From contig JBBSMS010000098.1 of assembly GCA_038233055.1 (NCBI GenBank), positions 1 to 13,049 of the forward strand: a stretch of DNA of 13,049 nucleotides. The letters run 5' to 3'. This DNA is from Salsipaludibacter sp038233055. Lineage in GTDB: Bacteria > Actinomycetota > Nitriliruptoria > Nitriliruptorales > Nitriliruptoraceae. Shown here in pieces: positions 6,451 to 12,896 of the stretch. The first letter of the stretch is position 1, and each line of letters opens with the position of its first letter. A model generated the notes under the pieces. That model saw only the letters and a program-made list of their open reading frames with translations, was not told the DNA's origin and did no database searches. Position numbers and translations under genes: made by a program.

Positions 6451-7200
6451 GTGCGTCCCCATGATGCTCCCATCCCCTTCGCGCCGCGTGTCGTCCCGGA
6501 TCTGCCCGACGGTCCCGATCCCGAGCGGCCAGCCGCGACGTCCCCGGTCCGAACGAGACCGCCGAGATTGTCGACCACCACTTCGGCCTGGCCATCACCC
6601 TTGCCAACCGCTACCGCGGTCGCGGCGAGCCGGACGACGACCTCCGCCAGGTGGCGATGATCGGGCTCGTCAACGCCGCAGATCGGTTCGACCACACGCG
6701 GAGCGTGGCGTTCAGCATCTTCGCCGTCCCCACGATCCTCGGCGAGCTCCGCCGCCACTTCCGCGACACGGGATGGACGATCCGCGTGGGAAGGTCCCTG
6801 CAGGAACTGCGCCTCGACGGCCAGCGCGCCCATGAGCGGCTCGGCCATGACCTCGGACGGCTGCTGACCGCCCGGGAAGTGGGCCAGACCTGGGGGTGGA
6901 ATCCTCCCAGGTCGAGACGGCCCTGGTCGCCATCGCCTCATGCTTCCGACCGGTGCACCTGGACGTGGCCGGCGACCAGGTCTTCGCCGACACCGACGAC
7001 ACCTCCAGCGTGGGCAACCGACTCCTGGTCCCCCAGATGTTACGAGCACTGACCCACGACAACCGACGACTGGTCGCCCTGCGTTTCTGGAAGGACTACA
7101 CCCAGCAGCAGATCGCCGACAAACTCGGCGTCAGCCAGAGCCAGGTGTCCCGGCTGCTGCGATCGACCCCGGAGGACCTGCGAGCCGCTCCCCGTCGCGC
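6451..7200 (+). CDS. SigB/SigF-type RNA polymerase sigma factor, two apparent frameshifts
   Basis: A GTG at 6451 (MRPHDAPIPFAPRVVPDLPD) follows a GAAGGAAG ribosome site 8 bases upstream. Region 2 reads FGLAITLANRYRGRGEPDDD, then LRQVAMIGLVNAADRFDHTR and FSIFAVPTILGELRRHFRDT. Region 3 includes WTIRVGRSLQELRLDGQRAH and LTAREVGQT. Region 4 reads ALRFWKDYTQQQIADKLGVS, then QSQVSRLLRSTPEDLRA, the -35-binding helix-turn-helix. The frame breaks twice; adding one C to the C-run at 6542-6545 and one to that at 6889-6890 gives a continuous protein of normal SigF length (about 250). Such factors direct general-stress genes and are normally held by an anti-sigma kinase, not visible here. No stop follows in the region-4 frame for over 1.8 kb, so the true C-terminus is unresolved and the end given marks the end of recognisable homology. 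Confidence 0.75.
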
Positions 7201-7222
7201 GGGCGCCTCGACCAGCCCATGT

Positions 7223-7260
7223 TTGCGCGGAACATACCCACGTGGGTATGTTCCGCGCAA
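7223..7260. promoter_or_regulatory. Perfect 38-bp palindrome without a loop
   Basis: TTGCGCGGAACATACCCAC (7223-7241) is followed at once by its exact reverse complement, centred on CACGTG. It lies after the last recognisable sigma-factor codons and 80 bases before the mechanosensitive-channel-like gene. Each strand contains GGGTAT, the -10 hexamer of SigB/SigF promoters, though the nearest GTTT (7221-7224) is 19 bases from it, longer than usual. It may be a terminator stem, a dimeric-operator site or a protein-binding palindrome; no T-tract follows. Confidence 0.7.
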
Positions 7261-7340
7261 GGTCACGGATCACCCGACGACAACCCACCAACTGGGCCCG
7301 GCCACCAGCCACGCCATCCTTCCACCCTGGAGCACCCATC

Positions 7341-8147
7341 ATGAGCATGATCGCCCAAGTAGACATCGGCGGATCACTGGAGGACATGCTCTCCAACGTT
7401 CTGACCTTCCTGCCGAAGTTGGTGGGGTTCATCCTCATCCTGGTGATCGGCTGGGTCATCGCCAAGGTGCTGGCCAAGGTGGTCAACAGCGTCCTGGAGA
7501 AGGTTGGCTTCGATCGCGCTGTCGAGCGTGGCGGGGTCAAGAAGGCCATGGCCAAGACCTCGTTCGACGCCAGCGACATCCTCGCCAAGCTCGTGTTCTA
7601 CATGGTGATGCTGTTCGCGCTGCAACTCGCGTTCGGGCTGTTTCCCGACAACCCCATCACGGACCTGATCCGCGGCATCATCGCCTTCCTGCCCAACATC
7701 TTCGTCGCCATCGTGATCCTGGTCATCGCGGCCGCTATCGCGGCCGCGGTCAAGGAGATCGTCGCGGCCACGCTCGGTGGCCTCAGCTACGGGTCGGCGC
7801 TGGCCAACGGGGCCTCGATCGCGATTCTGGCGATCGGGCTGTTCGCCGCGCTCGACCAGTTGCGGATCGCGCCCAACATCGTCAACGGCCTGTTCTACGC
7901 CCTGCTGGCCCTGGTCGTCGGCTCGGCGATCGTGGCCATCGGTGGTGGTGGCATCGTCCCCATGCGCGCCCAGTGGGAGAAGGCCATCAACAAGGCCGAG
8001 GACGAGGCACCCAAGGTCTCCGACGAGGCCGAGGGCTCCAAGGAAGCCATCAAGCAGCGGGCCGAGAAGCGCAAGCAACAGGCGCAGCAGGACCGACCGA
8101 GGCGGGATCGCGACGAAAACCGCGCCGGTGCCGTCCGCCAGGACTAA
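7341..8147 (+). CDS. Conserved-TM-helix (mechanosensitive-channel-like) membrane protein
   Basis: A 268-residue protein starts at ATG 7341 (MSMIAQVDIGGSLEDMLSNV) with GGAG at 7329-7332. It has five predicted membrane helices: about 25-48 (VGFILILVIGWVIAKVLAKV), 82-105, 116-150 (NIFVAIVILVIAAAIAAAVK), 165-183 and 192-216. Two copies of the TM-helix repeat are visible: helix + AKVLAKVVNSVLEKVGFD, and helix + KEIVAATLGG. This matches the conserved TM-helix repeat proteins related to MscS (CmpX-like); the MscS pore beta-domain is absent. The C-terminal 50 residues form a highly charged cytoplasmic tail. A role in membrane tension or osmotic response is inferred from the family. The frame is intact; an earlier upstream start would read through the palindrome and is unlikely. 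Confidence 0.82.
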   Translation: MSMIAQVDIGGSLEDMLSNVLTFLPKLVGFILILVIGWVIAKVLAKVVNSVLEKVGFDRAVERGGVKKAMAKTSFDASDILAKLVFYMVMLFALQLAFGLFPDNPITDLIRGIIAFLPNIFVAIVILVIAAAIAAAVKEIVAATLGGLSYGSALANGASIAILAIGLFAALDQLRIAPNIVNGLFYALLALVVGSAIVAIGGGGIVPMRAQWEKAINKAEDEAPKVSDEAEGSKEAIKQRAEKRKQQAQQDRPRRDRDENRAGAVRQD

Positions 8148-8260
8148 CCGCAACTCCGCAGCCACCCGGTCGGCGCACTCCCCGTGCAGCCGTCCCCGGG
8201 CCGCATGCCCACGCACCAACCATCCATGACGTGAGCCCACGTCCCCGAGGAGGAACCACG

Positions 8261-9037
8261 ATGACAACCACCCAGGAGAAGCTCGACTGGCGCGGCCACA
8301 AGATGGTCGACAGCGCCGGTGACAAGATCGGCAAGATCGACGAGATCTACGTCGACGACGCCAGCGGGGAGCCCGAGTGGGCGCTGGTCAACACCGGCCT
8401 GTTCGGGACCAGTTCCAACCTCGTGCCACTGGCCGACGCCCGCGCCGACGGGGACGACGTGGTGGTGGCCCACACCAAGGACACCGTCAAGGACGCACCG
8501 CAGCTCGGCGAGGGGCAGCAGTTGAGCCGGGAGGACGAGGCCGAACTCTACCGCTACTACGGGATCGACGACGTCCGGACCCACGACCAGGGCCACGAGG
8601 CCGGCACCGACACGCCGCCCCCGGCCCCCGACGTGGACGGGGACATGGACGGCGACCACGACGGGGGCGACTCGATGGTGCGCTCCGAGGAGGAACTCCA
8701 TGTAGGCACCGCCACTCGCGAGTCGGGCGGCCTGCGCCTGCGCAAACACGTCGTCACCGAGGAGGAGACCGCCACCGTGGCCGTCAGCCACGAGGAGGCC
8801 CACGTCACACGCGAGAAGATCTCGGATGACGACGCCGGGTCTGCTGGCAACGGCGAGTTGTCGGAGGAGACCCAGGAGGTCGTGCTGACCGAGGAGGTCC
8901 CGACCGTGGAGACCGAGGTCGTCGCCAAGGAGCGGATCGGCGTCGACGTCGACGCCGTCCAGGAGGAACAGCAGGTGTCGGCCGACGTCCGCAAGGAAGA
9001 GGTCGAGGTCGTCGAGGACGACGCCGATCGCGGCTGA
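8261..9037 (+). CDS. PRC-barrel and DUF2382 domain protein
   Basis: A 258-residue protein begins at ATG 8261 with GAGGAGG at 8247-8253. Residues about 6-85 form a PRC-barrel (DWRGHKMVDSAGDKIGKIDE, then WALVNTGLFGTSSNLVPLAD), a fold found in RNA-processing and photosynthetic proteins. An acidic linker rich in Asp, Gly and Pro follows (about 110-140). Residues about 140-255 are a DUF2382/YsnF-type domain, with charged repeated strands (VRSEEELHVGT, LRLRKHVVTEEETATVAV, then VVLTEEVPTVETEVVAKERI). The protein is very acidic, lacks a signal peptide or helix and is probably cytoplasmic. PRC-DUF2382 proteins occur in stress-tolerant actinobacteria; their biochemical role is unknown. The same frame stays open upstream to 6896, but that extension is the sigma-factor region 4 plus an antiphase reading of the membrane-protein gene. 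Confidence 0.88.
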   Translation: MTTTQEKLDWRGHKMVDSAGDKIGKIDEIYVDDASGEPEWALVNTGLFGTSSNLVPLADARADGDDVVVAHTKDTVKDAPQLGEGQQLSREDEAELYRYYGIDDVRTHDQGHEAGTDTPPPAPDVDGDMDGDHDGGDSMVRSEEELHVGTATRESGGLRLRKHVVTEEETATVAVSHEEAHVTREKISDDDAGSAGNGELSEETQEVVLTEEVPTVETEVVAKERIGVDVDAVQEEQQVSADVRKEEVEVVEDDADRG

Positions 9038-9040
9038 CGC

Positions 9041-9472
9041 ATGCCGCCGATCGACGACGCCGGTCACGACGGCACGCTGACCCGCTCCGAGGAGCGGCTG
9101 GTGGTGGGGACGATCCGTCGTCCCTACGCCCGCCTCCGGATGCGAAAGGTCGTCGTGACCCGCGAGGTCACCATGACCGTGAAGGTCCGTCGCGAGGAAT
9201 TCAGGCTCGAGCGCCTGCCACCCGTGGACGCCGACGGCACGGTGGCGGCCATCGACCCGGAGGTGGGTGCGGAGGAGCTGCTCCACGAGTTCGTCCTCCA
9301 TGAGGAGGTGCCGGTCGTGCACATGGATGTCCGGCCCGTGGAGGTCATCCGCGTCGAACGCCAGGTCCACCAGCGCCGGGTGCCCGTGTCGGGTGAGGTG
9401 CGTCGCGAACAGGTCGATGTCGTGCCGCTCACCGCCGACCAGGTCGCCCCGGCCATCATGGGACCAGGCTGA
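9041..9472 (+). CDS. Stand-alone DUF2382-domain protein
   Basis: The 143-residue protein starts at ATG 9041, only 3 bases after the stop of the PRC-barrel gene, and has no clear ribosome site of its own, so translational coupling is likely. It reads LTRSEERLVVGTIRRPYARL, then RMRKVVVTREVTMTVKVRRE, and later VEVIRVERQVHQRRVPVSGE. These are the two charged beta-rich halves of DUF2382. It is less acidic and more basic than the DUF2382 part of its neighbour, so the two proteins may pair by charge (inference). The frame is intact. Confidence 0.8.
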   Translation: MPPIDDAGHDGTLTRSEERLVVGTIRRPYARLRMRKVVVTREVTMTVKVRREEFRLERLPPVDADGTVAAIDPEVGAEELLHEFVLHEEVPVVHMDVRPVEVIRVERQVHQRRVPVSGEVRREQVDVVPLTADQVAPAIMGPG

Positions 9473-9516
9473 TCACGTGTGGGCGCCGGCTCGGGCGGCC
9501 GGTCCCGGAAACGGGG

Positions 9517-10048
9517 TCAGGTCGAGGTCGTGGTGGGGTCGAGCAGGTCCGCGTCGCGGACGTCATCGAGGATCTCGCTGGCCGAGTGGCCGTCGCCGAG
9601 GATGACACTGACGTCCCCGGTGGTCTTCAGGACCACCGCGAAGATGCTGTCGGTGTCGTGCACCCCGGCCGCTCGGAGCCTGGCTCGCAACTCGCCCTCG
9701 GTGACCCGCGCCGCGCGCAGGTTGTCGTGGAGGACCCGTGTCCGGACCATCAGCAACAGGGGTTCGTTCTGCAGGATCCGCGCGACCCGGGAGTTTCGAC
9801 GCAGGAAGGTAAAGACGACCTGGACCAGCATCAGCGTCCCGATGCCGACGATTCCCCGCAGCACCGACGTGTTGTCCGAAACCACGATGGCCCCGAAACG
9901 CCACGGTCACCAGGAAGTCCACGCTGTTCATCTTCGCCAGGGTCCGCAGTCCGACGACACGCACCAGGGCCGCGACCGCGACCAGGACGAACACCCCCGA
10001 CAGGATCGTGCTGGCCACGACGGGCCACGAAACGGTCAACCAGTCCAT
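9517..10048 (-). CDS. DUF421 (YetF-like) membrane protein, one-base frameshift
   Basis: The ATG at 10048 follows GAGGAG. The product starts MDWLTVSWPVVASTILSGVF and has three N-terminal helices (VLVAVAALVRVVGL, then FLVTVAF..., then IVGIGTLMLVQVVFTFL). The soluble YetF-type domain follows (RVARILQNEPLLLMVRTRVL, NLRAARVTEGELRARLRAAG, SIFAVVLKTTGDVSVIL). The frame changes at the A-run 9896-9898; removing one base gives FLVTVAFGAIVVSDNTSVLR, the expected continuation, so the intact protein would be about 176 residues. DUF421 proteins are integral membrane proteins linked to spore or stress physiology, with no settled mechanism. It converges on the DUF2382 gene, with 44 bases between stops. Confidence 0.72.
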
Positions 10049-10124
10049 GTGACACTCCTCACGTCGATCTCGGGCGCCACCCAGATGCACGGGGGGTCAT
10101 CCCGGTGGCGCCAGCCACCTGGGA

Positions 10125-10143
10125 CCTAGCCCGGATCATTCAG
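10125..10143. repeat. IS1380 left terminal inverted repeat
   Basis: CCTAGCCCGGATCATTCAG pairs with the repeat at 10956-10974 in inverted orientation, 17 of 19 bases identical. It marks the transposase C-terminal end of the element. Confidence 0.75.
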
Positions 10144-10835
10144 CAACTCGGCGGGTGGGTGTTTCCGAAAGAAGCGTGGTGGTGGGTCCACGGACCGCCA
10201 ACGCGGTCGTCTCCTTCTTCGTGCCACCTGCCACACCTCGGGCAGCGACGCTATGGCCTGGCCGACAACGGCGACCTGATCGGCGGCGTTGTTCGCGGTC
10301 GCGCCGCCGTCGCGCAGCATCCCGCCGGGAGCCCGAAGGGTTCAACGAAACACACCATCGGGCGAACCCCCAGCCGCCCTTGTACGTCGCTGCCGCGTGC
10401 TCTTGCCCTCCGAGTCCAGATGCAACACCGTCGCATCGACATCCAATTCGAGCTGGCCCAGACCGTCCAGATCGGCCTGGCCCAGCAGATGACGGACCGC
10501 GGCTTGGCGCACCGCCGGCAACGCGTCCAAACGATCGTGGTCGATGTCGACGTTGATCGTGCGCCACGCGGTCGCGTCCGAAGCGACGTCACCGAACAAG
10601 TCCGGCTGGTCCCGCAACGTGGCCAGGTCCGACACGCACCGGCCTCCCGCAGCAACCATCATCGCCAGCTGCGTGAGCACCGTCCCCCGATCACGCGACG
10701 ACGACCGCCGGATCGCGCCCTCCATGACCTGCGACAGGCCCGCATGAACCCCGATCTGGTTGGCGACACGACCGAGCAGATGCGTGCCTGCCTGGCCGGT
10801 CACCCCGACCCCGTCACCGGTGACTGACCTGGACG
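10140..10835 (-). pseudogene. IS1380-family transposase, N-terminal half, several frameshifts
   Basis: The minus strand reads SVTGDGVGVTGQAGTHLLGR, then ATLRDQPDLFGDVASDATAW and LELDVDATVLHLDSEGKS, typical of IS1380 N-terminal parts (CLSDLAxLRDQPxLFGxVASDxT; DxDATLxxxHSE, with the first catalytic Asp in DVDAT). Further pieces follow in other frames: TYKGGWGF, MVCFVEPFGLPAG, then GGATANNAADQVAVVGQAIA and SLPEVWQVA. At least three frame changes separate them. The stretch ends beside the left terminal repeat without the remaining catalytic residues. Confidence 0.75.
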
Positions 10836-10955
10836 CGTGCGATCGGACCCGTAGTGTTCTCCTGCAAGGTGCCCTCCGGCTCCGGAAGCGATTCCTGGAC
10901 AGAACGCATCCAACAGCTTCGGAGGTACTTTCCTTGCAACCAGCCCCACCAACAA

Positions 10956-10974
10956 CTGAACAATCCGGGCTAGG
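10956..10974. repeat. IS1380 right terminal inverted repeat
   Basis: CTGAACAATCCGGGCTAGG is the inverted partner of 10125-10143. The TAG at 10970-10972 (minus strand) inside it acts as the stop codon of the adjacent membrane-protein gene. Confidence 0.75.
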
Positions 10975-11937
10975 CCGTGTGGGCGTCTTCCTCGTCGCTG
11001 GGGCTCCCGAGGGCACTGCCGGCTGCGGCGACGACTGCGCCGAGCAGCAGCACGAAGAACAGGATGATGGAAGCCGTGGACACGGCATCCGTTGCTGTTT
11101 GCGCCGCCTCGGTCGCCTGGGCCTGTGCCTGGGCCACACGCTGCTCAGTGGTGTCGGTGAAGTCAGCGACCTGCGCTTGGATCTCGTCGTCGCTGAGGTC
11201 GGAGTGCTGGGCGATGATGTCGGCGTACTGCTGTTGCGACTCCTCGGAGGTCAGGCTCTCACCGGACTGCACGCGGTTGACCGTGGCCGCCACGAGCTGC
11301 TGGAACGCCTGCTGGGGATCGGTCACACCGGTCTGGTTGATCAGTCGGTCGACGTCCTGCTGCACGCCACCGATCCCCGGGATCTGGTTCAGGACGTTGG
11401 ACGCCCCGTCGACCGACGTCGGGACCGCACTGGCAGGGACGGCACCAGCCGCGCTGCTGACGCCGGACGCGGCGGCACTGAAGGCCGACCCCAGCACGCC
11501 CGTGGCCCCGCTCACCACGCCACCGATGGCGCTCATGGCGATGTAGAACGCGAAGATGGTCAGCAGTGCCCAGGTGAGGATGCCGTGCATCAGCCCCGCA
11601 AAGGTCCGGGGGACGCCGGCCAGCCTGCCTGCGACATAGCCTCCCGCGAAGAGCGCCGCCAGGTTGCTGACGACGGTGGCCACGACTGCGCCAACCCCAA
11701 CGCCGTCCAACGGGTTTGCTTCGCTGGCCGGGTTGATGGTGGCCAGTCCGATGCCGAAGAACAACAGGTTCAGCAGCACCAGGACGAGGATCGCCGTCAA
11801 CACTCCAGCGAAGATGGCCCCCACGAGATGCGCTTGACCATGCTCGCGTCGTAGCCGCGACGCGGGACATGGGCCCCGCTGGCAAGGTCGCCGTCGACGC
11901 GGGGGCCGTCGGACGGGGCGACGTCGTGCTGGGGCAT
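10970..11937 (-). CDS. Four-helix membrane protein, one-base frameshift, stop supplied by IS end
   Basis: The start is ATG 11937 (MPQHDVAPSDGPRVDGDLAS) with GAGGAG six bases upstream. The N-terminal reading breaks at the C-run 11818-11822; adding one base gives MVKRISWGAIFAGVLTAILV, the expected join. Three helices follow (about residues 40-62, 74-98 and 110-135: LTWALLTIFAFYIAMSAIGG). An Ala/Ser-rich, glutamine-rich helical region of about 130 residues comes next, probably coiled coil, and a last helix near the end (IILFFVLLLGAVVAAAGSAL). The opening RISWGAIFAG...GIGLATINPASE...NPL...GGYVAGRLAG is shared by uncharacterised (PhnA-like/YrzE-like annotated) bacterial membrane proteins. Function is unknown. 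The last Ala codon and the TAG stop lie partly or wholly in the IS1380 end, so the natural tail has been altered. The upstream promoter is SigB/SigF-like. Confidence 0.7.
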
Positions 11938-12023
11938 GGGGAACTCCTCGACGAGTTGGCAGTTCGGTCAGGACACCGGTCGATCACGTGCCACCGGACG
12001 GGTGGTCAGCCTCGTCGTAGAAT

Positions 12024-12049
12024 ATCCCCAGGTCACGGATCTCTCAAAC
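12024..12049 (-). promoter_or_regulatory. SigB/SigF-type promoter for the four-helix membrane protein
   Basis: Reading leftward: GTTTGA (12049-12044), 14 bases, GGGGAT (12029-12024), followed by ATTC. The general-stress consensus is GTTTAA-12 to 15-GGGTAT, so this matches 5 of 6 bases in each box with proper spacing. The gene's ATG at 11937 lies about 80 bases beyond. The window encodes a sigma factor of the matching type at 6451-7200. Confidence 0.55.
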
Positions 12050-12113
12050 ACCCGCAGCGCCCCCGATCTCGTGATCAGGTCGAAGAGGGGAGGTCGAGCG
12101 GAGGTGGTGTGGC

Positions 12114-12221
12114 TCAGGCGCTCGGGTCGGTGGTCATCCAGTCGGGCTTGCCGCCCTTGGTCGCCCAGAGGATCGCGGCGATCCCGTCGATCATGTCGAG
12201 CAACTGCTGGCCCGACGTAGT
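12114..12221 (-). pseudogene. 3' fragment of an unrecognised gene
   Basis: After an in-frame TAG at 12222-12224, the minus strand reads TTSGQQLLDMIDGIAAILWA and TKGGKPDWMTTDPSA, ending in TGA. All 35 third codon positions are G or C, a strong coding signal. No start with a ribosome site is present (the ATG at 12194 would give 26 residues). I do not recognise the protein. It appears to be the tail of a gene whose front was lost where it meets the truncated methyltransferase gene. Confidence 0.35.
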
Positions 12222-12226
12222 CTAAA

Positions 12227-12791
12227 GGCCTGTACGACCTGGTGGGTGCCCGCAGGCTCCGCACGCGGGCCATCGACCTGCTCGACCTGGCGCCCGGTGA
12301 CACCGTGGTGGATCTGGGCTGCGGAACCGGGGTCAACCTGGAGCTGCTGGCCCGCGCCGTGAGTCCCCAGGACCGCGTCATCAGTGTGGACCTGTCCCCC
12401 GGCATGCTGCGCCAAGCCCGACGCCGAATCCAACAAGCCGGGTTGGACCAGGTCGAACTGGTCCAGGCCGACCTGCGCGACGTCGACCTGCCCGCCTCCA
12501 CCGACGCGGTGCTGTCCACCTTCGCCCCTGGAGATGGCCCCGACTACGACCACGTCATCCAGCGCATCGCCGCCACCCTCGACGACGGACGGATCGCCGT
12601 GCGGGCTGCGCAGCCCCCACAGCTGGCCCCGCTGGGCCATCCGACTCTGCATCGCACTCAACGCACCGATCGGCGTCAACACCGCCTACGAATCCATCCG
12701 ACCACGACAAGCGACACGGCGCCACACCCGAGAGATCCACCACGAAACCGCCCTGCTCGGCGCCGTCTACCTGTCGGTGGGCCAGGTCTGA
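12227..12791 (+). pseudogene. Class I SAM-dependent methyltransferase, 5'-truncated and frameshifted
   Basis: The frame reads GLYDLVGARRLRTRAIDLLD, then PGDTVVDLGCGTGVNLELLA (the SAM-binding motif I), VISVDLSPGMLRQARRRIQQ, and ASTDAVLSTFAPGDGPDYDH. A one-base change near 12595-12605 leads to LRSPHSWPRWAIRLCIALNA, PIGVNTAYESIRP and GAVYLSVGQV, the usual C-terminal end of UbiE-like methyltransferases of this type. The first 15-25 residues expected before GLYD are missing, because an in-frame TAG stands at 12218-12220; GTG 12242 is the first possible start but lies inside the domain. The substrate cannot be inferred. Confidence 0.7.
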
Positions 12792-12856
12792 ACTGGCCCC
12801 GCAGCCACGCCCCACGCTCGCCCGGTCGTCAGGTCAGGCACCGACCGCGCGACCGG

Positions 12857-12896
12857 ACTTCCCGCCAAACGGGAAGATCTCCCGGAGGCGGGAAGT
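12857..12896. terminator. Nested and tandem hairpin cluster after the methyltransferase gene
   Basis: ACTTCCCGCC (12857-12866) pairs exactly with GGCGGGAAGT (12887-12896), and CGGGA/TCCCG (12870-12874/12880-12884) forms an inner stem. An alternative fold pairs CTTCCCG (12858-12864) with CGGGAAG (12870-12876), and TCCCG with CGGGA further right (12880-12893). The mutually exclusive folds start about 65 bases after the stop at 12791. It is most simply a terminator, though no T-tract follows. Confidence 0.45.

Larger units (their letters stand above)
10125..10974 (-). mobile_element. Internally deleted IS1380-family element, 850 bp with both ends
   Basis: Terminal inverted repeats bound a segment encoding only the N-terminal half of an IS1380-family transposase; full members are about 1.6-1.7 kb. 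The C-terminal half is missing although the end next to it is kept, so the loss was internal. I see no matching target duplication: the flanks are GGGA at 10121-10124 and CCGT at 10975-10978. The left end is 76 bases upstream of the DUF421 start. The right end supplies the stop codon of the membrane-protein gene at 10970-11937. Confidence 0.75.

Noticed and set aside
7185..7344. Sigma gene ending in another frame at a TGA that overlaps the next ATG (ATGA at 7341)
   Set aside because: This would need the sigma protein to extend about 50 residues through the perfect palindrome with no family-like sequence; the overlap is probably chance.
7374..8267. 297-codon minus-strand open frame
   Set aside because: It is the Asp/Gly/Gln-rich reverse shadow of the channel-like membrane protein.
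6896..9037. A long open frame joining sigma-factor region 4 to a PRC-barrel protein
   Set aside because: Its middle is an antiphase reading of the intact membrane-protein gene at 7341-8147, and the PRC gene has its own start and strong ribosome site at 8247-8261.
8144..9370. 408-codon minus-strand open frame
   Set aside because: It lies antisense to the two intact DUF2382-type genes, and its Asp/His/Leu-rich translation is the expected reverse reading of high-GC coding DNA.
9586..10827. 413-codon plus-strand open frame
   Set aside because: It runs antisense through the DUF421 gene and the IS1380 transposase remnant, both of which have clear homology on the minus strand.
10760..11854. 364-codon plus-strand open frame
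   Set aside because: It is antisense to the four-helix membrane protein and crosses an IS end; the translation has no family features.
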